DNA of 64,000 nt, taken from Saturnia japonica (Eukaryota; Arthropoda; Insecta; Lepidoptera; Saturniidae). Where the stretch lies: positions 7,626,001 through 7,690,000 of the forward strand of contig CM065323.1 in NCBI GenBank assembly GCA_033032175.1, written 5' to 3'. The notes beneath the pieces were generated by a model, which made no database searches, was not told the DNA's origin, and saw nothing but the letters and a program-made list of their open reading frames with translations. The translations under genes were made by a program, and so were the position numbers. Positions 32,920-45,792 of this stretch are shown in pieces (within the stretch, counting starts at the first letter, position 1; each line of letters opens with the position of its first letter).

Positions 32920-33380
32920 GCGGACGACATGCGTGCCTCTCAGTGAGTGCAAATTTAGGCCTTTCTCCCACGAAGCTATTTGTAAGCGACTTGCGTTTTG
33001 TACGCACAGCTTTTTAATTCCTCGTAAATAGTCGCCACACAATTTTGGTATATTTTGCATACGACTCTAAGCGTCGACTACGCATTGTGGCTAAGTGGTA
33101 GCGTGTACTGACACCGCGTCGATCGACGTAAGTTCGAATATCAGCTTGATCCTGAGCTTTCAGTGAAGGATAACATTGTAATGAAACCAGTACATGGTGT
33201 TACGGAATTTGTAATGCCCGTCTGCCTAGCTACCACTTTCAAGTTGAAAAATCTGTCGCCAAGTCTTTATAGGTGTGTTCTGGCAGTTGCACTTGAGAGC
33301 CAATCCTTCCACTAAGCTTAGCGTGTTAGGAACTTGGGCCACATCGTCATTTGACATCAGATAAGATTATGGCCAACTTC
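32920..33380 (+). mobile_element. tRNA-derived composite SINE, copy C
   Basis: Left module from about 32925 (GCGTGCCTCTCAGTGAGTGC), tRNA-like module from 33079 with a good A box (TGGCTAAGTGGTAG) and B box (AAGTTCGAATATC), then a 3' part with CTTGGGCCACATCGTCA and AGATTATGGCC. The best-preserved two-module copy in the window. An A box and B box in this order mark an RNA polymerase III promoter; it is not a tRNA gene, since no cloverleaf can be closed. Confidence 0.75.
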
Positions 33381-36300
33381 TAATTCCTTAAACAATAATA
33401 AAAAAGACGTCGGTCGCATGCTTACCAGTTACGCTACGCGAATAGGGTAGCGTAGTCGCTCGTCATCGTACTCAATGGCTCAAGAATGAACGAATATAAA
33501 CAAATTTGGATACCACTCGGTGCCGGAAGTCGACTTCATGGTACTGCATATCAAAAGGCGACCTATAATTCGTAACTCAGGCGCGTAGCTTGTGAATATC
33601 TCCGTGGAGATAGGCCTACTATTTTGTAAGTTTGTTAATTCATGCGTGATGCAGACATTTGTGCCAAATATGCACAGTTGCACTGAACGCGCTTACTCAT
33701 GTACACACAGAGAACTAGAAATTAGCATAATGTTTTACTTATGCTTCCATATGGTTGTAATGAAGGATACGCATACTTCATAATCATAACATCTTTACAT
33801 TGATAATCGAAACTGTTGTAATAAGTTTTGTGAACATATGCAAGTATTCTGTTAACATTTTTACACACCGTTAATAGAACAAGAGTTACCACTTTATCCA
33901 CAGTTAACTGTCGACGGCAGCATCTAATTATTTCAATAAAACTTGCTTTTTCTACTATTAATAGAATATTGTAGGATTGCAAACAAAATATCAAAATACA
34001 AAACACAATATCAAATCGACAGTGGCAAGGTTAATAAAATTTGCTATTTCGCATGAGTCAATTTGCCTTTTGATCGTCGATATAATAATAACATTATATA
34101 TTTTATTTTTAATACCAATTAGTTCATGTAACCATATATATTTAGTACTTATCAGAGCTATCTCAGTTAAATAACATAAATATTTTGGGCATCACGAACA
34201 TTCAATATCTAGTTAGTGAGTCCAATAGTTTTCATGTTGATATAATTCCTTCTAATAAAAGTGAAAACGCTTGTATTTCATAATTATTTGCGTTATTTAA
34301 TAGTTAGCTTTGTTTATAAATTACATGTGACACGTATCTTTGTTGTTATTTATCGACACACCTAAAATTTCGGTCGAAGAAATATGTGCATTTCGTACCA
34401 TCAAATAAAGAGATTTACAAGTTATGATTACGTTTTATTTAAACTTTGCTCTCATTTCAGGGCACTCTTTCCCGATAAAATTTAGTTTCGACGTTCTTTT
34501 TCTGGTTTCCAAACTGGAGGGATAAGTTTTTAAGGGATAAGTAATTCCGGTTGTCTATTCGTACACTAAACAGGTTGCTTGTTGCTTTTATAAACTCCTG
34601 TTTTATAGGAAACCGACAAAATGACTGTACATAGTTAATTGAATATACCGAGATTAATAATCCATAAACAACGGTGACGTAAAAGACCAGAATTAAGGCT
34701 GCTTGCTTCTAAATAGCTTGGGAAGGAGGAAAAACATGTCTCACATGCGTGAATACGCTTCGCTGTACTTTTACTCCTTACTCATAAAAACAATATGTCA
34801 TAAGTCGGACATAAGGAGTGCTGGCAGAAGTGAAAACTCAAAACAATGGAATAACTATTCTTTTTTGAAATTTTAAATCAATTATAGTTTGAATTATTTA
34901 AATTTCTTAATTTGTAAACTGCTATTACAGCATGTCGGTGACACGAAATCACAAGATTTTACTCATCCATAAAGTGAATCCCGCATACGATACAGTCGAC
35001 TATGTACAATGTATTAGTTTATATATGCGTATACATATACACAGGCCCCTATATTACGCGTCAGTAGTCTGGCACAAGCGCAAGAAGCCACGAGCATGTC
35101 GAGGTCATCGGTGACGCGAACCCATAAATTTTTCCCCTACCAAAAATCCCTCGACGCGGCTAAAGAAGAATATAATGAAAAATAAAACGTTTTTTCCTTT
35201 ATTTAAACGTTTTTCAGTTTGAACCATTGTTACACGATTGACATTCTGAATTAGAACTGTCTATAGATAGTGCTAGATAAACGCTGAACACGGAGGTATA
35301 TCTATGTACATATTTACACAGTATACATAATTAAATATAGCTCATGGAAAGCGTTCGGGGACGATGGCGCGAGTTCCATGATTTTTGTTTACCCAAGTGC
35401 TCAACGCGCCTATAGAAGTTTTCACTTCAAAAACAGATAGTACACTAGGTTCGAATTACATACAGTTTAAAAAGAAACACAGAATCGTATGTAACAATTT
35501 TATTTTATCAATATTAATAATATATTAACATATGTGGTCCAAAACCACAATTTCTCTGATAATAATATAATACAAATAATTTTCACAAGAGGTCGCTGAA
35601 CCCATAACAACGAAAACAAAGAACTATACTGCTAACACAATACAATCGAGTCAAGTATTTTAAAATTTAGCCTCGACTAATCAAATGACTTCCCACAATT
35701 ATAATTACAACAATATTTAAAACGAGGTATAAAAGAGAATAGAAAGGAGTAAATATTCTCGTAAATATATTAATAATAATTATTTAAAACTAATCGAGTG
35801 GGCGCCAATAGTAATCTCATTAAAAAATCACACCATTGTGTGATCCTTTGCAGTCGCTAGCGCTACAACTGCTCTCAAGTGCGATTCATTTTAGAGTCTA
35901 ATAAATTAATCAAAGAACACAGTTATGATATCGCCTAACACTTTCAGATTTTATTCGTATATTTATTATTTCATAATATAAAATCGAAAAACCCGACCAA
36001 GAGATTTTATAGCACCTCAAAGCAAAAACGCAGCCCTTAAGACAGTCAGAATGTAAGATGAAACTGGTTAAAATGTTAGGCCACTGTTTAGTTTGGAAAA
36101 CTACAAGGCGCCCAAGCTCTTAATAACTCCAGTAGTGTTGCTAAACATAGATAGCGCGTGTTTAGTTTATCGAAAAATAAACTTTACATACTATTTAACA
36201 TCGACATGCATGTAAATCAGCACTACAAAGGATTTTCATATCGATACTTGTCTATCAATGATTAGCTAATACTACAAATCCCAAACATCCGTAGTAATTA

Positions 36301-37455
36301 TACATTATATACAACGGGAAATAAATATTTATTGACAAAATGTATAATAATAATAAATCGTGTATGTACACAGCTACTTATGTTAGTGTGGCGACGCGAC
36401 GACCACCGAGTTTATATCACAAAATATATATCCCATTGCCACTTAAATGTTGGGTTTACTTATTTATTTAACATTTAGTTGTTTGTTCCTCCGTTTTTAA
36501 GCATAGAACACAACATAGATGTCACTAATATTAAACATTTTTTTGGTTTCCGTGCAAATTGTATCTACAAATTACTTATCCAAAAATATATTATATTTAT
36601 TTGAAATCGTTTTCTGATACTGACAAGACATTCACTTAGCTGGCGGTCTGTCTGACATTCAGCCAAATCTTTTAAAGGCTTGTATTTAATTTACACATAA
36701 AATAACTTAGCCAGTAAACGCCTATCGTCTAGTGATGGCCATATTGTATCGACATATTGTTATTTGCAGTCACTAGTATTAACAGCAATATTTTCAGAAG
36801 AATATTTATAATAGCCCATTCAATCTAGAAATATTTGATATTGCTTATGAAATTTTTAAATACAAAGAGGGATTCATATTAGGTCAAGTATCCATAAAAA
36901 ATTTTCGTTGCATGTATTTCTTGATAAATATTTCAAATGTTGATAAAAACTATCTCTACGGTGTTAAAGTCTTACTGGCGTTATTAGCATAGTATTCATC
37001 CTTACTACACGATGCGTAAACTCATTTAAAAAAAAAAGAAAATGGTAAACTACTTTCGAATTTTCAAAATATTGCTTTATAAGAAAAAGTAAATTTATAT
37101 ATAAAACTAAGGCAAATCCTGAAATGTATATCTTGTAGACTAGATAAATAATGCGAAAATATGTATAAATATAACATCTTTAAACAATCAACAACTGAAC
37201 CGCAAAACATACATTTTAGGTCATTATTGTTTGTCTGTAAAGTCGTCATCAAATCAGTATCAATGTTTTACTATTACCGTCACGAGTCAATTTTTTTGGC
37301 AGATTAGTTTTAATACAGCAATGACCACAAATTGAAATTACCTAAATGACTAAAAACATACAATTTGATGTACAATACTCAATGCGATGACGTTCAATTG
37401 GGTGTGAGTGCGCGCGTATTTGTTCGATGATAAAAAGGCGAGACAGTAGGCGTGG
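33381..37455 (-). other. Synd 3' flank / candidate 3' UTR, no gene seen
   Basis: AT-rich sequence between the tail-to-tail genes. Several TTTATT hexamers (AATAAA on the minus strand), for example 35198-35203 and 35498-35503, could end the syndapin message, but none is clearly preferred. No coding region supported. Confidence 0.45.
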
Positions 37456-40400
37456 TTAGTGACCAACAGGCTCTACGTAGTTGGCAGGATATAGTCCAAC
37501 GCGTCCGTCTTTACGGCCTTTGCACCATCCTTGCTCATCTTCATCTTCTAGTTTCTCAAAAAGGTCTCCTGGAACGACGATTAAATTGGATTCTTAAACT
37601 CCACACAATTATTTTTTAACTTATTGAATAATACATCGTAAGTCCTAATTCGAAATTACCCCATATTTAATCGATTTTAAACGACAATTTTTAACAAAAA
37701 ATAAAACCTACTTCAATGATTTTGAGTGTTATCTCTAAAGTTAAATGTCCAATGTCGATGAAAAATTAAAACAGGACCACCCTTGAGGTATCCCCTAACT
37801 AACAAAAAAAGAATCATCCAAATCGGTTCATAAACAAAGCGATTATGGCTGAATATAAAAAAAATATATTCTTTTGGCCTGAATTGGATGATATGGATAC
37901 AAACGACATGTGGATTCAACAGGATGCCGCTACGTGCCACACAGCTCATGCAACATTGGACATTCTACACGAGCGATCTGAGGGCATGGTCATCTCATGT
38001 GTGGAGGTGATGTAAACTGGTCACCGAGTACGTGCGATTTCAACCCATAACACTTTTTCTTATGGAGTTTTTAAGTCGCAGGCCTTTGCGAATAGGTCAC
38101 AAACCACAGCGGCCCTCAAACCCATTCCATCGGTCAAATTCAACCAGAGTCATGGAAAATTGGACATTACGGAAGCGCGCCACCCAGCAAAGCTCCGGAG
38201 GACATATGCACGATGTTATATTCCATACATAATAAATAGCATTGATAGTCCCTTCAAAATAAAAAAATTAAATAGATGATCTCACACAGACTGTTTTTTT
38301 TCAAAATTAAAGATAGGAAGCACTTAATGAACGACCCTGTATGCATTACAGGACACAAAAAAATGTAGGCATATTACCCACCCTTTGCAAATCCGGAACG
38401 GGTTTGATAACTGTTATACAACTTCTAGTATTGAAATGTTTTCGGTCGTATTGTTAGAGAAAAGTAAATATGGGACTAAATTCCTGAAAGTTGTATGGTG
38501 TGACGTACCTTGCTTGAAGCTGAGTTCGTCGCTCTCAGCGCCGGTGTAGTCATAAAGAGCGCGTACCGGCACTCCGGGTTCGCCTGTGTCTGTGAGCGCA
38601 CCGCCCGAATCCTCGTCCCATTCCTCTTCTTCGAAGGGATTATCTTGTTTACCTCCGCCGCCGGTTTCTTTGGCCGGCGACGTCTTATTCGATTTCGGTA
38701 CCGGCGCCGTGCCGTTTCTATAATAATCCATTATAAGTTTTTATTTCAACATTTTGGTTTTAAAAGGCATATTTCATTTCTATAAGACATTTTTAGTGAA
38801 CCATAATTCTTTTATGGGATTTATAAACTCGACTAAACTAAAGATATTGTATGTTATGGTCAGAATCAAGCGGACATACACCTGTCACAAAGACAGCCAT
38901 TGTATATCTAGTTGCCGAGAGACTTGGCTTGCAGGGCGGCATTGCAGCAACGACAGGCGATGGATTGCCGATCCCTCGTAAGTCTCTGGTGTTTTTGGAT
39001 TGTACTGTGCTTACCATTAGGGATAGTACTGTTACTTCGCCATGCCTACCATATACAAAAAAAATGTTTTATTTTTCATAATAAAAATAACACGGACAAT
39101 GGAACCGTAGTAAATAAATTTAGATTAAACTATAAATTAACCTATAAATTTTATCATTGATATGACAGAAAAGAAGAGATTTTGCTCACTCCTTTATAAA
39201 TAAAAGAAGCTAAATTATTAAAAAGGAAACAAAAAACCCGCTTGCAAGAAAAATACTTTATAAAAATATATTTTATCTATTTTTGCTTTTTATTTTCTTA
39301 ATTATATTATATATGTTAATTAATTATATATGTCACTCCTTGTCCCTCTCACAATTAAGACGAATTTCATGGCACCTCGTATGCTATAAACATACACTCG
39401 TAAAACATAACCCTCCTTTTTCGTAGTCGGGTAAAAAATACAATAACAAGTGAATCTACACAATGGCCATTATCATCGGCAGTCGCCGATGTCATGCCGA
39501 CCTTCAAGGTTTAACGAGTTACAATAATGTGGAACTAGTTTTATTTAAACAACAACTAAGTATCTACTTCACATGCAAGGTATACATAACTGCGGTGCCA
39601 TACGATCACTCATAGCAGTAATAGTGAACTTGGTATTGTCCTCCAGATTCGGCCGCAGAGCTAACTGTAGCAAGTGATCGCCGAGAGAGAAGTCAGTTCT
39701 CGGGGAAGAGCGCGCTGCGTTGCATGCATATATCTCCAATCTCTCAATACTGGTGGATAGGTCAGGATAAGGGTTGGGTGGGTCTTACGAAATTAAAGTA
39801 TTCAAGTAAATATATAACCTACTACCTAGCCCGTATGAATATTTCGCACATTATGGAATGTAAAAAACAATCTAACAGCTGTCATGTTAGTTCAATAAAT
39901 TGTTAATAGATGGAATCTCCTACTTGTTAGTATGAGAGAGATTTTCGTCAATAGCAGAGAACCTTAGCTTTAAAATGAAGTTAACATTCATGAGAAAAAG
40001 TATATAAAAGATGTTAAAACAATAAAAATAAGAAACCCTATCAGGCGGCCTAGGTAGGAATGAATAATAAAAATTTATTATAAGTAAAACAAAATAGAAT
40101 ATTAAAGATATTAATGAAAGGAGTACAGGAAAAACACGATAATAAAAGGAGTGTAAATTGCACAAATTAAAAAAATAGACGTACGTAACAGCGATAGGTG
40201 CACTGATAGTCTTCTTGTCTATGGTGTTGTTGGCTGTTGTGTTGTTTACGACCACGGTGACCGGCGGTGGTTCCGTGGTGTGGTGATTGGCTTTGTTCGA
40301 CTTGTTGTTCGTTATCGGCGGCAGTTCCTGTATCATGCCATACATATTAATCCTGAACGTCACGTGGGCATAAATTCTGCCAAAGCAGATGTAGCGGCGC

Positions 40401-43400
40401 GGTGACGACCGATAAATCAATAACTCTTTGAAAACAATAAAATTATCGATATCCCACTAACGATTATTACTGGTTGCTACCTCTGATCAGAATTCTGATA
40501 ATCATTATTATTTTCAATAAAAAAACTGAGATTTAAACATAATATATCATATAATATTGTAAATAATTATTTTTCAGTGTCGATAATTTATCAAATATTA
40601 AAATAATAATATAAATATATTTGAATGAAATTAAAAAATTATAATTTTGGAAACTTGGATGTGAGTTAACAATTAAAACATGCCAAAATGCTTTTAAAGG
40701 AAGCAACATCCATCATGCAACATCAATATATAAAAATTCTTTACACATAAATAAAATTTAAAAAAACATTGCTTAACAGTAATCAGATCGAAATGAGAAT
40801 GACCAAAACACCGTAAAACTATATCTACTGGGAACCCGTCGTAAGACATGCTATAGGTATTATGAAACCATTAAACCGATTAAAAAAGAACCTCATTCTC
40901 ATTTAAATCCCAGAACAGCCCAAGTACAGTTTGTAACTAAATACTAATAAAGAGGAAATTATAATGCTGGTCTCAACAAAACGCCTTTTAAAAGAGGAAA
41001 TCAAAGACGAATAATTAATCCAGTCATAAAATTAGAATACAAAATATTTGATGAGTTTAACTGAAGTACAAAATGTGTTCAGGCTCTCGATAAGTTTGTT
41101 TGTGCACCAATGACGTCGCATAAGCACCCGTGGGCTCTATACTCTATGGTCGTGTACGGACATCGCATTAATTATCCAATTCAATGGATAATGGACACAG
41201 GGTGTTGTAAACGACAACTAGTGTGATATTGTTAAGACAATTGCAACTTCTTACCTTAACTATTGTTGTCGATCAAAGATTTTATATTATAATAAAATGA
41301 ATATGAAGTTGTAAAATTTTTCTTGTCTGTCTGTCTGTCTTTTGGCGGGTTTAGTAGAAGGTAAAATTGAGAACTGCGCGCGCATCACAACATGGTAGTG
41401 CGACACGATGAAGCTATCAATGATAATATTGTAAATTCAACAACTATTTTTTTTTGTGTATATATCAATATTAGTTTCACATAATTCACAAAGAAGTTTT
41501 CAATTATTTTTACACAATTAAAAAATTGAGTTTATGAATTTACCTTGCCATCATTGATGGGACTAACTTCATTATGATGTTGGCAATCAATGTTTTGGAG
41601 TTATTTTTATTTTGTTACGTCAAAAAAGTATAACTTCTTGTACAAATATTTTTTTAATATTCTTCAATAAATTAGGTACTGTAGTTAGTTCAATTTTGCT
41701 TGCGTTTAATTGTCGATGGTGAGTTTTGATTATTTTAAATGACCCACGTATTACACACGTAGTATAGATGCTTACGCGACGTCACTGCAACATAAAGTGT
41801 GTGTGTGTATAAGAAACGTACATCCTCGCTGACTGGCCGCTGGTTGAGCAGTGTGATCGGTCCTGTGGGCAGGCTCTCCTTCGATTTGCCCTTCGCGATG
41901 TCCCGGAACTCCTCGGTGTACTCCTGAGTCACCGACACACCCAGTCACAAGCGGTCACGGCGATCGCGCAACGATACGTCGGGACATTTTACATTATTAC
42001 TTTTTTTGTTACTTATGTGTCAACACTATTATTGTTTTTCAACTAAAGAAAAAATCCCTTGCTTTTTAAAATCGAATAAAAAATATTGGTATTAAAAGTA
42101 ATTGTTTTATACCATTTATCCCAACGTCTCGTTGTGCCAAGGCAAACTCAAAATACTCGATGAACAAAAGTAATAATATAATTAAAGAAATAATAAAACA
42201 AATCCAATTCAAAGCGAGTGAACGTTAACAGTAGGGTCAATATAAAGCAAACTGCTACTGCGTATGGAGAGAAATGCAGAGATGTCTAGAAAGTACTTAT
42301 ACATCCGAAAACCATGCGATTAAAGTGACTAATAAAACTTGTTAAAAATATCGTACATAGATTCAATATTATTTGTTTACAAACTTTAAATATTATAATC
42401 TTATTTGTACACATACAAATTTATTTGAATTATTTTATCATTTTGATTTTCATGAATTAAGCTGCATTTAATTTCGTATGAAGTATCGTGTAATACCGTT
42501 GTGATTTTGCATTTGCACGGTTTAACCATTTACCCGCGCTTCAGTGCGGATGAGTGATCGTGAGGTGCACCACAGATGTACGGTGCGCAGTGATTTTTAC
42601 TAATGACCAAAAACTTTATTTCGCCATCCGTCAATAGTGTAGGTTCTTGACGACAACATTTAATCCCATTTTTTATACAGCGCTAATTAAATTACTGTGC
42701 TTGTTGTCGGATACGATGTGCTTTTTTTTTAAATTAAACCAAAATCTTCAAGTTTTGCCAACTTACCTTGCAGTCGTTTCGATACTCGTGGAACACTGGC
42801 TGTTATTTTTCAATATTTACAGCAACAGTTCGGGAGATATTCTTATCTTGTGTCTAAAATAGCTATCACCAAAATTTGTATAATAATCATTGTGCTATGA
42901 CCGTTTTATCCGCCAATCCATGTATTTGTATCCGGGTGTAAAGAAATCGTGATGAAACGTGTACGAGGGGAACCTACACCATGACGACGCGGCGTACCAT
43001 TAGCGGGTTGATATAGAAGCGACTGGTCCCGCAGTAGTCGGATGTGAGGTCCGATGGCGCAACACGGCTCGATCTCTCATCCGTACGGAAGCAGAACGTT
43101 GGCAGCGCCATCGAGATGTATCTGGTGGCACGCGACCACAGCCGCGGCGCGGACAGCGGTCGGCGAACGGTCGCTACGGCGTGCGCGATCGCAACCGACG
43201 CGTTCCTCAAGTATTTGTTTATCGTTTCGTTTTCATCCGGTTTATCCGGTTCGTCCTTCGGTATAATTTACTCATATGAAATATCTTACTTTTTTTTAAA
43301 CCTCCCTTGTAGGATATATAAATATATTTAAAGGCAATATATATTATAGAACTAAATGTACTCGATTTGTGATTAAAATTAGTTAGTCGATTACAAACGC

Positions 43401-45792
43401 GCAGTATTATCCAAAATAATTATAAATTAAACTAGAAACTCAAACAATAGAAAAATTTATTCTTTAAAAATTTTAATGGCAACTTTGATTTTGTTTTGAT
43501 ATACGTCGGAGGTAATAATTTTATAGACCTGAATAATGATCTTAAAGAGAATTTACCGTTTAAAAAAAGATATGTCGAACTGTTTGTGCGTCAAATTCAA
43601 TGGCTACACTAAATTTATAAAAAAAAAAATTCCTAATTGTAAAATTTCCACAACATGTCTATTTGAGACATGATAAACTGATAGTTGCACGAAAATTATT
43701 TAAGATAACTCAACAGTCATAACCAAACATTGTATAGTAAATATTGAAGATAACATCAAACGAAAGAACATAATAGAGATAGTAGACGTAAGAGTAATAA
43801 GAAATTCTACACTACACGAGTTCATAACACAACAATAGACAATATATTGGCGATTTTAACATATTATAATCAATTTATTTTTAAGATATTTTTCTGTGAG
43901 ATCAAAAAATTCCAGTGAAATATATTACGGAGGAAAGTAGCTAACAAACTACATAATTAAAAAAGAAGATTAACTTCCTAAAAGAGTGTGAAAGTGATAA
44001 TATGAAGCCTAGATAATCTCCATATTTAGACAAAAAATGTTCAAATTTTATCGCAGTATTTTTAATATTGTTATAGAATTTTCTAAACTTGTCTATTATT
44101 TGTACGCATTATTAAGGCTTCCGTTGAAATAAAATAAGACTATTTTAAGATTTCCATAAAAAGCAATACATCTATTTTTTATTCTATTAACGTAAATCGA
44201 GTTTCAATCCCGTATTATACTGTAGATAATCTCTCTTAAGGCCTAAGAGGACTTTTGATGCATTACCTACGTACCTAGTAGCGAGCATTCAAAGGGTTAA
44301 TAGAACTCATTTGATAAGATTTAAAATAGCATACGTAGTTATTACACAGTAATAGGAGACGTAGTAATTCAACTTTGTTTGTAACAGGAGATTCAGTAAT
44401 TAAAAAAAAATTATAATGACGTTTATTAAATGTTTTTATACTGTAAACATGTAAATTAAACCTAACCTATATGTAATGACGACACCTTCAATTTAATAAT
44501 CTTTCCAAGTACAATTTTTTTATCCGAATCTTTGTTATTTTAATACTATTTTAGTTTGATGTGGTGGTTACGCATAAAGTTGATATACTACTTCTCCGTA
44601 AACTAGAGTTATTTGAAGCGTGGTTTGCGGACGGGGCTTCAAGCTATTTAGGCGCGGAAGCAATAAGCACGTTACCTCGAATTGCGGCCAAGCCATGGCC
44701 ATATTGACACCGTGGTTGTTAGCCCACCACTTTAAGTCTTTCTGGTGGTCGGCATTGTTTATAGTGTGGTGGAACTCTTCGTATATTTGCGGTAATCTGG
44801 AATTATAATTAATATCTATTACACCTAATTTCTTTCACTTTTTTTTTTTCAAATTTTGATTTTGATGTAGATAGTTAGATGGTTGCTGTAAGCTGATCAT
44901 GTCCCGCCTTAGTTCGTGTCGCCCTAGATGAGGGACCGCCCTAGTTCTTCCGGCGCCCGAGTACAAAAAACGGCGCTAAGGGCTGTATCATAAGATCGTA
45001 ATACGCCTCCTATACTGTGTACTTGCTCCGTCATCATCCGTCCTCCGTCATATACAATATTTGTACTCACGTTGGTTCTTGACTTATATTGAGGCACTTG
45101 TGGAAGCTGAAAAGGCAGTCCTTGAAGAACTTCAGCCGTTGCGCTTCCATTTGTTGGCATCTATAAAACGTTATAGAAAATGTTAAAATCAATTGTTATA
45201 GAAAAATACTTTCGCTTAGCAAATGAATTTCTTGTCTGACTTTCGTCTGGACCACTTGGTTATCCGTCTGAGAATTTTTAAAATATATCATGTAAAGTTT
45301 TTAAGACATTCTTTTTACTGGATATAACAACTTTGAATTGGCAAATATTGGTTTACTTCTGAATTCGCTTTCTTAATTGTTTTTAGAGTATAAATAAGTC
45401 AAAATATACATAAATATATTGTAACAAGTATATTAAACGAATTTCCTATAATCTAGAATTAGATATACAATATTTAATTTTCGCTTGAAGTGCGAGAGTA
45501 CCAAGATCGCCAAGCCCTTACTTAACACACCGTATGCATTCAATTTGCACATTCAACACAATTTATTTTCAACTCTGACGTCCCAATGAGATGAACAGTT
45601 TAAAGAGTCAAGATGCAAATAAACACATAAGGAAATGTATATAATTATGAATCACCTGTCGAACACTCCACTCATATCTTCGATATAACGAGGGTTGTAT
45701 GCGGTGATCTCCGTCAGCGCAGATTGATACTTCTCTCTATTCTTCGAGACTTCCTCACGACATTTTGCCACGCGTTCCGCCATTTTCTTCAC
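37456..45792 (-). CDS. Synd: Syndapin / PACSIN, last seven exons
   Basis: Membrane-bending endocytic adaptor of the F-BAR plus SH3 type. Exons in transcript order: 45656-45792, 45071-45160, 44676-44796, 41822-41923, 40185-40327, 38509-38717 and 37456-37568 (TAA at 37456-37458). All phases agree; they give 304 residues. Residues 1-115 are the C-terminal F-BAR helices ([60 protein letters not shown]). Then come [19 protein letters not shown], a Thr/Asn-rich linker, [11 protein letters not shown] (NPF binds EH-domain proteins) and a C-terminal SH3 ([44 protein letters not shown]) that in the family binds dynamin and N-WASP. Full-length homologues are about 440-490 residues, so about 180 N-terminal F-BAR residues are missing from the visible exons. 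ATG at 38729-38731 is inside the intron and is not the start. Confidence 0.93.
37690..37871 (+). repeat. Repeat family M, copy 1
   Basis: Shares GGACCACCCTTGAG, AACAAAAAAAGAATCATC, AAATCGGTT and the GGCTGAATATAAAAAAA-type end with 53131-53310. It abuts the mariner fragment to its right. Lies in the last Synd intron. Confidence 0.6.
37872..38345 (+). mobile_element. Mariner-family transposase 3' end, broken
   Basis: Across shifting frames it reads [27 protein letters not shown], then FFLWSF, then, after frame changes, a [11 protein letters not shown] terminus: the C-terminal half of insect mariner transposase, with the Asp of QQDAATCHT preserved. Stops (for example after CVEVM) and frameshifts inactivate it. 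The 5' half is absent and the fragment starts abruptly next to repeat M. Its 3' end reads AACGACCCTGTA, as is common for this group. Confidence 0.75.
38872..39035 (-). repeat. Hairpin-containing repeat family H, copy 2
   Basis: On the minus strand: ACAGTACTATCCCTAATGG, TAAGCACAGTACAATCCA, then a GCCTGTCGTTGCTG segment and CCTGCAAGCCAAG. Matches 53880-54050 across the same order of blocks. Confidence 0.55.
42970..43260. other. GC-rich block, open on both strands, unidentified
   Basis: A GC-rich island in an AT-rich Synd intron. The minus strand has an open frame of about 78 codons ending [17 protein letters not shown], and the plus strand is open for about 60 codons over the same bases. The phase does not fit between Synd exons 41822-41923 and 44676-44796, whose protein junction (WPQFE-EYTEEF) is already as expected. 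I do not recognise it; an inserted repeat fragment is most likely. Confidence 0.35.

Noticed and set aside
38509..38731. ATG at 38729-38731 as a separate short syndapin start
   Set aside because: The acceptor TATTATAG (AG at 38718-38719 on +) fits phase with the exon at 40185-40327; the ATG lies in intron sequence.
39920..40420. 166-codon minus-strand ORF as one gene
   Set aside because: Only 40185-40327 is coding (Synd exon). The rest is chance extension through the splice sites into AT-rich introns.
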